From assembly GCA_919901875.1 (NCBI GenBank), contig CAKKQG010000070.1, forward strand, positions 1 to 5,279: DNA of 5,279 nt, read 5' to 3'. Source of the DNA: Anaerolineales bacterium (lineage in GTDB: Bacteria; Chloroflexota; Anaerolineae; Anaerolineales; VGOW01). Numbering within the stretch: the first letter of the stretch is position 1; the number at the start of each line of letters is the position of its first letter. This document shows, one piece after another, positions 1 to 5,279 of the stretch. The translations under genes were made by a program, and so were the position numbers. Under the pieces are notes generated by a model, which did not search any database, was not told where the DNA came from, and saw only the letters and a program-made list of their open reading frames with translations.

Positions 1-2
1 CT

Positions 3-257
3 ATGAATCGAACAACGGCAATTATCCTCACAGCAGTCACGGCATTGTTTTGTGGATGCCCCGGTTTGTTTACCGCCTTCATGGGCGCGATGTTCGCGGT
101 CGTCAGTTTCATCCCCGGCGCAAACATTGACGTCGGCGGCAGCAGCGACCCAACCACCGCGTTGATGACCGGCTTGGGCATGTGCTGTATCGGGCTTCCA
201 CTCATCGTCATCCCGCTGGCGGTTGGCTTCTTCACTTTGCGACGAGCCTCTTCTTAA
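3..257 (+). CDS. small two-helix membrane protein, unknown function
   Basis: I do not recognise a family. The 84-residue product is dominated by two hydrophobic stretches: about residues 5-37 (Ala, Leu, Phe, Val and Gly rich, containing a Cys-Gly-Cys) and about residues 56-77 (starting near a Cys-Cys pair and running through LPLIVIPLAVGFF). A short polar loop (NIDVGGSSDPTT) separates them, and the protein ends in Arg-Arg-Ala-Ser-Ser. This predicts a two-pass inner-membrane protein with a short basic cytosolic tail. The first segment could be read as a signal peptide, but I see no convincing lipobox or cleavage site. The ATG lies only two bases from the window edge, so its ribosome binding site cannot be seen and the true start could lie further upstream. 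The stop TAA at 255-257 is followed at once by an inverted repeat. No functional link to the neighbours is evident. Confidence 0.6.
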   Translation: MNRTTAIILTAVTALFCGCPGLFTAFMGAMFAVVSFIPGANIDVGGSSDPTTALMTGLGMCCIGLPLIVIPLAVGFFTLRRASS

Positions 258-260
258 CGC

Positions 261-326
261 AGGTGACTGTCACTGGGCATTAAAAACCTGAGGTGACCAA
301 GTCTTGTAGCCCAGTGACAGTCACCT
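261..326. repeat. perfect 18-bp inverted repeat between genes
   Basis: The arms at 261-278 (AGGTGACTGTCACTGGGC) and 309-326 are exact reverse complements and are separated by 30 bases. Each arm also contains its own short palindrome, GTGAC-N-GTCAC, and the loop carries a partial third copy (AGGTGACC, 291-298). No T-tract follows the right arm, so it is not a typical intrinsic terminator. The right arm ends 12 bases before the GTG start of the J-domain gene, so the folded RNA could affect its translation. A protein-binding operator or a dispersed intergenic repeat are alternatives that I cannot separate here. Confidence 0.85.
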
Positions 327-338
327 TAAGTAACTCAA

Positions 339-1124
339 GTGGCTAAAAATTATTACGACATCCTTCAGGTGTCGCCGTCTGCCGATCCCGAAGTGATCCA
401 AGCGGTGTATCGCCGTCTGGCGCGCAAGCATCACCCTGATGTGAACGGCGACGCCGAGATGATGAAATCCATCAACGAAGCCTACGCTGTGCTTTCTGAT
501 CCAAGATCGCGCGTCGCTTACGATAAAAAACATCCTGCCTCAGCGCCACGACTCAAGAAGACTGACAAATTTTTGATCTATCAAAGCGATCTGCATCGTG
601 AACGCGAGTCGTGGTTGATGACTCGCGCTGACTATTGCGAAACGGAACAGCGCGGCGGATACTTTCTTATGGTGATCACCCAACCCGCGCGCGTCGCCTT
701 CAAGGTGTTGCCGACTCCGTTATACGATCTGGAGATCAAAGTCACCGCGAGTCTGCCGCGCACCAACGGCAAAGGCGCGGAGTGCGGCATCCTCTTCCGC
801 AAAAGCGACGATGGCTTTTATAAATTTGCCATGCACCGCGATGGCTACTACAGCTTCGGCGCGTGTTACAAAGATAAATGGTCGCGCTTAATTGATCGCC
901 AACATTCCGACCTGTTTGAAAACGGTGATAATAAATTAATGGTCAAAGCCGTCGGGCGCAAAATTAAGTTGGGGGTCAACGGCGAGTTGTTGGCTTCGCT
1001 GCAGGATGATAAGTTGCTCGAAGGGCGAGTCGGCATCTTTGCCGCGACGGGTGAAGAGGAGTTGATCGCTTCCGCGAAGTTTAAGGATTTCGTTGTATAT
1101 CAAATCGAGAGGAACAGACAATGA
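339..1124 (+). CDS. J-domain protein with C-terminal concanavalin-like domain
   Basis: The N-terminus (residues about 4-63) is a clear J-domain: it opens NYYDILQVSPSAD, has the diagnostic HPD at residues 32-34 and a helix ending in NEAYAVLSDPRSRVAYD. J-domains stimulate the ATPase of Hsp70/DnaK, so the protein is probably a specialised cytosolic co-chaperone. It lacks the Gly/Phe region and zinc fingers of DnaJ. Residues about 75-257 instead resemble a beta-sandwich of the LamG/DUF1080 (concanavalin-like) type, with AECGILFRKSDDGFYKF, a KLMVKAVGRKIKLGVNGELL stretch and a final GRVGIFAA segment. I infer that this domain binds a client or glycan. There is no signal peptide or membrane segment. 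GTG at 339 is the only reasonable start, because an in-frame TAA lies at 327-329 and the J-domain begins four residues in; the ribosome binding site is weak. The stop overlaps the next gene (ATGA), implying coupled translation. Confidence 0.85.
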   Translation: MAKNYYDILQVSPSADPEVIQAVYRRLARKHHPDVNGDAEMMKSINEAYAVLSDPRSRVAYDKKHPASAPRLKKTDKFLIYQSDLHRERESWLMTRADYCETEQRGGYFLMVITQPARVAFKVLPTPLYDLEIKVTASLPRTNGKGAECGILFRKSDDGFYKFAMHRDGYYSFGACYKDKWSRLIDRQHSDLFENGDNKLMVKAVGRKIKLGVNGELLASLQDDKLLEGRVGIFAATGEEELIASAKFKDFVVYQIERNRQ

Positions 1125-2296
1125 CTGACTTTCTACAAAGGGCAAAAGAACTCGAACAAGAAATGATCGCCCGCCGCCGCGATTTTCATAAACACCCCGA
1201 ACTCGGCTTTCAAGAGATTCGCACCAGCGGCATTGTGGCGAAGGAATTGAATCGGCTGGGGCTTGAGGTGCGAACCGGAGTCGGCAAGACCGGAGTCGTC
1301 GGGTTGCTCGAAGGCGACAAGCCGGGTCCGACGATCCTGCTTCGTTTCGATATGGATGCCTTGCCGATCGTCGAAGCAAATCAAACTGATTACATTTCGG
1401 AAAACTCTGGCGTGATGCACGCTTGTGGTCACGATGGTCACACCACGATTGGTCTGGCAGTGGCGAAGATGTTAATGCCGCTTCGCAAAGAGATCGCCGG
1501 CACGATCAAATTTGTTTTTCAACCGGCCGAAGAAGGATTGGGCGGGGCGTTGGCAATGGTGAAAGATGATGTGATGAATTCACCCAAAGTGGATCGCTCG
1601 TTGGCGCTGCATTTGTGGAATGACAAACCATTCGGATGGGTTTCCGCCACCAACGGACCCTGCATGGCTGCCGCCGATAAATTTACGATCACTCTGCAAG
1701 GTAAAGGCGGTCATGGCGCGGCTCCCTATCTTGCTCACGATCCGATTATCGCTTCAGCGCAGATCATCACCGCGCTGCAAACGGTTGTCTCGCGCAATAT
1801 CAACGCTCTCGATAGCGCGGTGCTTTCCATGACATCGGTCAAAGGCGGTGAGGCTTTTAACGTCATCCCCGATTCGGTGGTGATGCTTGGCACGGTGCGG
1901 ACGTTTACACCCGATGTTCGGGATCGCGTGATGAAACGCTTTGAAGAGATCGTGATCGGCTTAGCGAAAGTGATGGAGTGCGAAGCGAAGATCGAATATC
2001 ACACCACGACGGCGGCAGTGTTGAACGATGCGGCGATGAGCGCCGAAGTTCGTGAGTTGGCGAAGGCGATGCCGGATGTCACCACCATATCAGATAGTGA
2101 ACGCACGATGGGTTCTGAAGATATGGCGTACATGATGCAGACAGTGCCGGGTTGTTATTTCTTCATCGGTTCTGCTAACGCCGAGAAAGGTCTGAACTTC
2201 CCTCATCATCACCCGCGATTCGATTTCGACGAGCGGGCGTTGGCGCAAGGCGCGGCGCTCATGGCGCAGGCGGCGGCGAGGTATGTGTTGAAATGA
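1121..2296 (+). CDS. M20D-family metallo-amidohydrolase
   Basis: This 391-residue protein matches the M20D peptidase/amidohydrolase family (hippurate hydrolase, N-acyl-amino-acid amidohydrolase, IAA-amino acid hydrolase), which removes acyl groups from amino acids or opens related amides with two divalent metals. Visible signatures are RRDFHKHPELGFQE near the N-terminus, the metal-binding HACGHDGHT (residues 100-108, Cys102 and His104), the catalytic and metal-binding PAEEG with Glu137-Glu138, His164 in ALHLW, the dimerisation-domain start GKGGHGAAP (194-202), FNVIPDSV (247-253), and a C-terminal HHPRFDFDE with the last metal ligand, probably His363. All expected ligands are present and the length is normal, so it should be active. 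No signal peptide is seen, so it is cytosolic. A good ribosome binding site (GAGAGGA, 1107-1113) lies 7 bases before the ATG, inside the end of the J-domain gene. The exact substrate cannot be read from sequence. Confidence 0.93.
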   Translation: MTDFLQRAKELEQEMIARRRDFHKHPELGFQEIRTSGIVAKELNRLGLEVRTGVGKTGVVGLLEGDKPGPTILLRFDMDALPIVEANQTDYISENSGVMHACGHDGHTTIGLAVAKMLMPLRKEIAGTIKFVFQPAEEGLGGALAMVKDDVMNSPKVDRSLALHLWNDKPFGWVSATNGPCMAAADKFTITLQGKGGHGAAPYLAHDPIIASAQIITALQTVVSRNINALDSAVLSMTSVKGGEAFNVIPDSVVMLGTVRTFTPDVRDRVMKRFEEIVIGLAKVMECEAKIEYHTTTAAVLNDAAMSAEVRELAKAMPDVTTISDSERTMGSEDMAYMMQTVPGCYFFIGSANAEKGLNFPHHHPRFDFDERALAQGAALMAQAAARYVLK

Positions 2297-2302
2297 CGCA
2301 CA

Positions 2303-2365
2303 AAACCCGAAGGGTCTCGCGAAGCGTCCCGTAGCGAAGCGGAGCGGATAAGACCCTTCGGGTTT
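2303..2365. repeat. perfect 15-bp inverted repeat, REP/MITE-like or terminator hairpin
   Basis: Arms at 2303-2317 (AAACCCGAAGGGTCT) and 2351-2365 are exact reverse complements flanking a 33-base loop that contains two near-identical GCGAAGCG words (2319-2326 and 2334-2341). It begins 6 bases after the amidohydrolase stop and ends 10 bases before the methyltransferase start, filling almost all of the 79-base gap. There is no T-run after the right arm, so simple intrinsic termination is doubtful. The compact palindromic form in a gap is typical of dispersed intergenic repeats, but only one copy is seen here. Confidence 0.85.
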
Positions 2366-2375
2366 ATGACTTGAT

Positions 2376-4610
2376 ATGAATTCCCTCCCTCTCGATCAAA
2401 TCCTGCTCGGTGATAGCATCGAACTTCTCGACTCATTGCCCGAGAAATCGGTGGACTTGATCTTCGCCGATCCGCCGTACAACTTGCAGCTCAAGCAAGA
2501 ACTGTGGCGACCCAACATGACGAAAGTGGGTGCGGTGGACGACAAGTGGGACAAGTTCAAAAGTTTTTCTGAGTACGATGTGTTCACTTGGTCGTGGCTC
2601 AACTCTTGTCGGCGTGTTTTGAAAGACACAGGCACCCTTTGGGTGATCGGTTCATATCACAACATCTATCGGGTCGGATCGATCTTGATGGATTTGGAGT
2701 ATTGGATACTAAACGACGTCGTGTGGACAAAATGTTTGGCAGGCGATACAGAACTGTTTGCATTGATCAATGGCCAACCAATTGTATCTACCCTAAAAGA
2801 TTTAGTTCGGATTGATCTTGCCTCAAATTCTATTGAGCTGCCTTCCTATGACGAGAAAGGCAAATTAACTTGGGTGAGTTTAACGGGTTGGCAAAAGATA
2901 GAAAAATCTCGCGGGATTCGTTTTGAATTAGAAGATGGCACTTCCGTTGAATGCACACCTGAGCATCGTTTCCCTGTTGCACGTCAGGGGCAAATTGAGA
3001 TGATCCCTGCGCGGGACATTACGACTGATGATACTCTTTTGCAATTAGGTAAATTTGATTTACCCGAGATTATTTCTAGTGAAGGAATAGATGAAGCCTT
3101 TGGAGAGTTTATTGGGTGGTATTTAGCCGAAGGATCTTTTAGAGAAGAAAAAGGACTTCAACTTGCGATGGCGGCAGATGAACGACCTGTTGCCGAAGCG
3201 CTGATCGAGATGATCAAACAGAAATTTGGCATCGTTGGGCGCATCCATATCTATCGTCAAAGTTTGCATTTAGCATTCCCGAATAACTTTATGGTTGCTC
3301 TTGTCAAACGGTTTGTTAAAGGCAACGGGGCAAAAGTGAAACGGTTATCGCGCGACGCATTTTTTTACGGCAAGGATTTTCTGCGCGGCGTGTTAATCGG
3401 TTACCTTAAAGGCGATGGTCATTGGGAGAAATCAACGCAACGTTGGCGATTAGGTTTGACTCGAAACTATGGGTTGATTACTGATCTTGGAGTTGTTTGC
3501 AAATTATTAGGGTATCGTTTGCGTTTCTCCGATGCTTATGTGCCTTACCAACGCGGTGTTGCCGAAACAATACGCGGTGAAATTCGTTCAAATGAGGATG
3601 ATCGTTGGAGTTATATAACTCTAAACGATCTGGGGCTTCCGAATCGACGTTCGTTTCCTCAAGATCAACAACATTCCTTATTGCGTTTCAGAACCGATTA
3701 CAAACTTATTACTCGTAAAAGCCCTGTGGGTGTGATGACCCCATTAGCCGAGCAAGTCGTTGCGGGCGATTTGCGATTAGTTCGGGTTAAAGCGATTCGC
3801 AAAACCACTTTGCGAACTTTCTATGATTTATCAGTTGATGGAAACCATGTCTTTGCGTTAGCAAACGGGCTACTTACTCACAATTCGAATCCCATGCCTA
3901 ACTTCAGGGGCGTGCGGTTTACCAATGCCCACGAAACGTTATTGTGGGCGCAGAAGAAGAAGGGCGCGAAGTACACGTTCAATTATCAAACGATGAAGTC
4001 GCTCAACAACGGCTTGCAGATGCGGAGCGATTGGAAGATTCCGCTCTGCACTGGCAAAGAACGCATCAAGTTGCCCAATGGCGATAAGGCGCACACCACA
4101 CAAAAACCCGAAGCGTTGTTAGAGAGAGTTATTCTCGCCTCATCTCATCGTGGCGATGTGGTATTGGATCCATTTTTCGGCACTGGCACGACGGGCGCGG
4201 TGGCAAAACGCTTGGGGCGGCATTGGATCGGCATCGAACGTGATAAGACATACATCAAGCTAGCCAAAAAGCGTATTGACGATGTTTCCGAAGCGATGTT
4301 CACTGAAGATGAGTTTTTACCAGAGAATAAACGCGCCCGACCACGAATCCCTTTCAAAATATTGTTGGATCACGATTTGTTGAAGGTCGGGCAGAATTTG
4401 TATTTTGGGGCAGATGGCGGCGTTACTGCGATCATCGTTGAGGGCGGTAAGATCAAATATGGGAAGATAGTTGGGTCGATCCACACCATCGGGAGCGAGA
4501 TTCAAAATGCGCCGTGCAACGGCTGGCAAAGTTGGTATTATTTAGATGAAGAGTCGGGTGAGCGATACCCAATTGATAGGTTGAGAGAAAAAGTGAGGGG
4601 TAAAAAATAA
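2376..4610 (+). CDS. CcrM/M.HinfI-type adenine-N6 DNA methyltransferase precursor with intein
   Basis: Without the intein the two exteins (residues 1-119 and 504-744) form a 360-residue beta-class methyltransferase. It has DPPY at 32-35 (catalytic motif IV), the CcrM hallmark WVIGSYHNIYRVG, the SNPMPNFRG and NAHETLLWA segments, HTTQKPEALLERV, and the S-adenosylmethionine-binding LDPFFGTGTTGAVAKRLGR (597-615). A C-terminal domain (about 656-739) with GSIHTIG and APCNGWQSWYY matches the extra DNA-recognition domain of CcrM. CcrM and M.HinfI methylate the adenine of GANTC; the same specificity is inferred here. ATG 2376 is the first possible start, because TGA at 2367-2369 closes the frame upstream. 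No Shine-Dalgarno sequence is visible, but a two-codon ORF (ATG ACT TGA, 2366-2374) ends one base before it. No restriction endonuclease lies in the window. The stop overlaps the next gene by one base (TAATG). Confidence 0.95.
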   Translation: MNSLPLDQILLGDSIELLDSLPEKSVDLIFADPPYNLQLKQELWRPNMTKVGAVDDKWDKFKSFSEYDVFTWSWLNSCRRVLKDTGTLWVIGSYHNIYRVGSILMDLEYWILNDVVWTKCLAGDTELFALINGQPIVSTLKDLVRIDLASNSIELPSYDEKGKLTWVSLTGWQKIEKSRGIRFELEDGTSVECTPEHRFPVARQGQIEMIPARDITTDDTLLQLGKFDLPEIISSEGIDEAFGEFIGWYLAEGSFREEKGLQLAMAADERPVAEALIEMIKQKFGIVGRIHIYRQSLHLAFPNNFMVALVKRFVKGNGAKVKRLSRDAFFYGKDFLRGVLIGYLKGDGHWEKSTQRWRLGLTRNYGLITDLGVVCKLLGYRLRFSDAYVPYQRGVAETIRGEIRSNEDDRWSYITLNDLGLPNRRSFPQDQQHSLLRFRTDYKLITRKSPVGVMTPLAEQVVAGDLRLVRVKAIRKTTLRTFYDLSVDGNHVFALANGLLTHNSNPMPNFRGVRFTNAHETLLWAQKKKGAKYTFNYQTMKSLNNGLQMRSDWKIPLCTGKERIKLPNGDKAHTTQKPEALLERVILASSHRGDVVLDPFFGTGTTGAVAKRLGRHWIGIERDKTYIKLAKKRIDDVSEAMFTEDEFLPENKRARPRIPFKILLDHDLLKVGQNLYFGADGGVTAIIVEGGKIKYGKIVGSIHTIGSEIQNAPCNGWQSWYYLDEESGERYPIDRLREKVRGKK
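2733..3884 (+). mobile_element. in-frame intein with LAGLIDADG homing endonuclease
   Basis: This 384-residue intein occupies precursor residues 120-503. Splicing blocks visible: Cys120 in CLAGDTELFALINGQPI (block A), GTSVECTPEHRFPVA with the TxxH Thr194/His197 (block B), RTFYDLSVDGNHVFALANG (block F, 480-498) and LLTHN with penultimate His502 and terminal Asn503 (block G). Ser504 follows as the +1 nucleophile. This is the canonical class 1 set. The centre holds two LAGLIDADG-type motifs: IGWYLAEGSF (about 246-255, Glu252 at the acidic position) and LIGYLKGDGHW (about 340-350, Asp347), with block H DLGVVCKLLGYR after the second. Both acidic residues persist, so cleavage activity is plausible. 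TTA leucine occurs 18 times here against 4 in the exteins of similar length, consistent with horizontal arrival. Removing it restores the continuous family sequence V-W-T-K-S-N-P-M-P-N-F. Confidence 0.96.
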
Positions 4611-4939
4611 TGCGAACCTTCTCCTGCCCCTATTTAGAAGGCGAAGTCGAATTAACAGATGAACGCGAAAAACATATTACAGAGACTCATCCAGATTTGT
4701 TGCCGGAGTATTTGCCTCAAATAGAGAAGACGCTTGCCGAGCCCGACGAGATTCGTAAGAGTGATCGAATGGACGCGGCTAAAATGTTTTGCCGCTGGTT
4801 TGATGAAGTCAGGGACGGAAAATATATTGTGACCGTTGTTGTAAGTGACGTTGCAACTGAAGGCACTCGACACTGGATCATCACATCTTATATTTCTCGC
4901 CGATTGTCGAATGGAGAAGTTATATGGAACAAAACTTAA
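4610..4939 (+). CDS. PBECR-like small protein, candidate toxin RNase
   Basis: The 109-residue product resembles small phage-Barnase-EndoU-ColicinE5/D-RelE-like (PBECR) proteins, a group of predicted metal-independent RNases. The resemblance rests on the opening LTDEREKHITETHPDLL (residues 15-31), the helix YLPQIEKTLAEPDEIRKSD, a central strand KYIVTVVVSD and the ending ITSYISRRLSNGEVIW. His22, His27, Thr92/Ser93 and Arg97/Arg98 are candidate active-site residues, but I cannot assign catalysis with confidence. There is no signal peptide or membrane segment. The ATG overlaps the methyltransferase stop (TAATG) and is preceded by a strong ribosome binding site, GAGGGG at 4595-4600, so it is probably translated together with the methyltransferase. 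Its end overlaps the DUF2283 gene by 16 bases, an arrangement like a toxin-first toxin-antitoxin pair. The family call is moderate; the toxin role is inference. Confidence 0.68.
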   Translation: MRTFSCPYLEGEVELTDEREKHITETHPDLLPEYLPQIEKTLAEPDEIRKSDRMDAAKMFCRWFDEVRDGKYIVTVVVSDVATEGTRHWIITSYISRRLSNGEVIWNKT

Positions 4940-5163
4940 TCTTTAGATACGACCGCATTGCCGACATCCTTTATATTAACACCGTTGTTCCTTACGCCGA
5001 TCAAGAGTCGGAAGAGTTGGGCGATGATATTGTCGCTCGATTGAATCCTAAAACAGGCAAGATCGAAAACCTTGAAGTGCTGTTCTTTACAACGCGACTC
5101 TTGCGAAGGGAATTGTTTTCGTTGCCCATCATCGCGGATTTGAAGCAAGCAGAGGTTGTTTAG
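4924..5163 (+). CDS. DUF2283-family small protein, candidate antitoxin
   Basis: The 79-residue protein carries the DUF2283 pattern: an early YDRIADILYI (residues 9-18) followed by an acidic loop (about 25-36), the strand DIVARLNPKTGKIENLEVL (35-53), and a short helical tail. The family's fold is small and mostly beta, and its biochemical role is unsettled. These proteins are often encoded next to small nuclease-like or toxin-like genes, and here the gene overlaps the PBECR-like gene by 16 bases. I infer an antitoxin or partner role. A good ribosome binding site, GGAG at 4913-4916, sits 7 bases before the ATG and inside the preceding gene. No DNA-binding helix-turn-helix is obvious, so self-repression of the operon is not evident. 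Confidence 0.8.
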   Translation: MEQNLIFRYDRIADILYINTVVPYADQESEELGDDIVARLNPKTGKIENLEVLFFTTRLLRRELFSLPIIADLKQAEVV

Positions 5164-5176
5164 TGAAAGAATAAAA

Positions 5177-5279
5177 ATGTTCAAATCCACAACAGACGTG
5201 ATTGATTGTTTAGGTGAACAGGATTACATCGCCACCAATGAAATTGGCACCGTGTTATTTTTGGCGGAGCGATTGAACA
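5177..5279 (+). CDS. MoxR-family AAA+ ATPase, N-terminal fragment cut by window end
   Basis: An open frame starts at ATG 5177, 13 bases after the DUF2283 stop, and runs off the window edge. The visible 34 residues (MFKSTTDVIDCLGEQDYIAT, then NEIGTVLFLAERLN) match the lead-in of MoxR-type AAA+ ATPases. In that family a helix ending in a 'YIA...ATVLFLA..L' segment directly precedes the Walker A loop (EGPAGVGKT). The Walker motifs would lie just beyond the window and are not seen. MoxR ATPases act as chaperones in maturing metalloenzymes or complexes and are usually encoded beside VWA-domain proteins. The Shine-Dalgarno sequence is weak (GAAAGA, 5165-5170). The short gap suggests co-transcription with the preceding genes, but function may be unrelated. 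Confidence 0.72.
   Translation, partial: MFKSTTDVIDCLGEQDYIATNEIGTVLFLAERLN

Noticed and set aside
279..338. Sigma-70 type promoter before the J-domain gene
   Set aside because: TTGTAG (304-309) and nearby A/T-rich words do not form a convincing -35/-10 pair with correct spacing.
936..1379. Long antisense open frame of 147 codons
   Set aside because: It runs across the junction of two well-supported + strand genes, has low-complexity Arg/Ser-rich composition and no recognisable family, so it is a shadow of the coding strand.
2303..2365. Rho-independent terminator for the amidohydrolase gene
   Set aside because: The stem is good, but the 33-base loop is large and no U-tract follows the right arm, so it is listed as an inverted repeat only.
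2209..2436. Antisense open frame spanning the 15-bp repeat region
   Set aside because: It overlaps two strong + strand genes and gives no recognisable protein; openness is explained by their codon use.
2733..3884. Insert as an intron, inserted stand-alone gene or assembly chimera
   Set aside because: The frame stays open through both junctions, the ends carry exact protein-splicing residues, and removal restores a conserved motif without gain or loss of a residue.
4610..4939. Restriction endonuclease partner of the methyltransferase
   Set aside because: At 109 residues it is far shorter than HinfI-type endonucleases and lacks a visible PD-(D/E)xK motif; a PBECR-like reading fits better.
1..5279. 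CRISPR array, tRNA or rRNA genes
   Set aside because: No regularly spaced direct repeats and no tRNA- or rRNA-like segments were seen; almost all of the window is protein coding.

Overview
The window looks like bacterial chromosome of roughly balanced base composition, with every recognisable gene on the + strand and packed tightly. A J-domain/lectin-like fusion protein, an M20D amidohydrolase, a PBECR-like/DUF2283 pair and a MoxR-type ATPase are together reminiscent of Chloroflexota, perhaps Anaerolineae. That placement is an impression from protein style, not a proof; no rRNA or other phylogenetic marker is present.

Layout. A small two-helix membrane protein (3-257) is followed by an 81-base gap holding a perfect 18-bp inverted repeat. 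Next comes a two-gene unit: a GTG-started J-domain protein with a C-terminal concanavalin-like domain (339-1124), coupled through an ATGA overlap to an M20D metallo-amidohydrolase (1121-2296). A 79-base gap with a perfect 15-bp inverted repeat separates this from a second unit. That unit contains a CcrM/M.HinfI-type adenine methyltransferase interrupted in frame by an intein (2376-4610), a small PBECR-like protein (4610-4939), a DUF2283 protein (4924-5163), and the first 34 codons of a probable MoxR-family AAA+ ATPase (5177 to the window edge).

The centrepiece is the methyltransferase. Its two exteins, 119 and 241 residues, join into a 360-residue protein, almost exactly the length of Caulobacter CcrM (358). 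It has the DPPY motif, the FxGxG motif and the C-terminal CcrM-type domain. Between them lies a 384-residue intein (2733-3884) with Cys1, a TxxH block B, two LAGLIDADG motifs with acidic residues, a terminal His-Asn, and Ser as the +1 residue. It sits in the conserved W-x-K/SNPMPNFRG segment. TTA leucine codons are strongly enriched in the intein (18 of 384 codons) over the exteins (4 of 360), which fits arrival by transfer.

How the genes may work together. The methyltransferase stop codon overlaps the start of the PBECR-like gene by one base, and that gene overlaps the DUF2283 gene by 16 bases. The three are therefore probably co-translated, and the small pair has the layout of a toxin-antitoxin module tied to a DNA methyltransferase. 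No restriction endonuclease is visible, so within this window the methyltransferase is an orphan. If the intein must splice before GANTC sites can be methylated, splicing would be a post-translational gate on methylation; this is inference.
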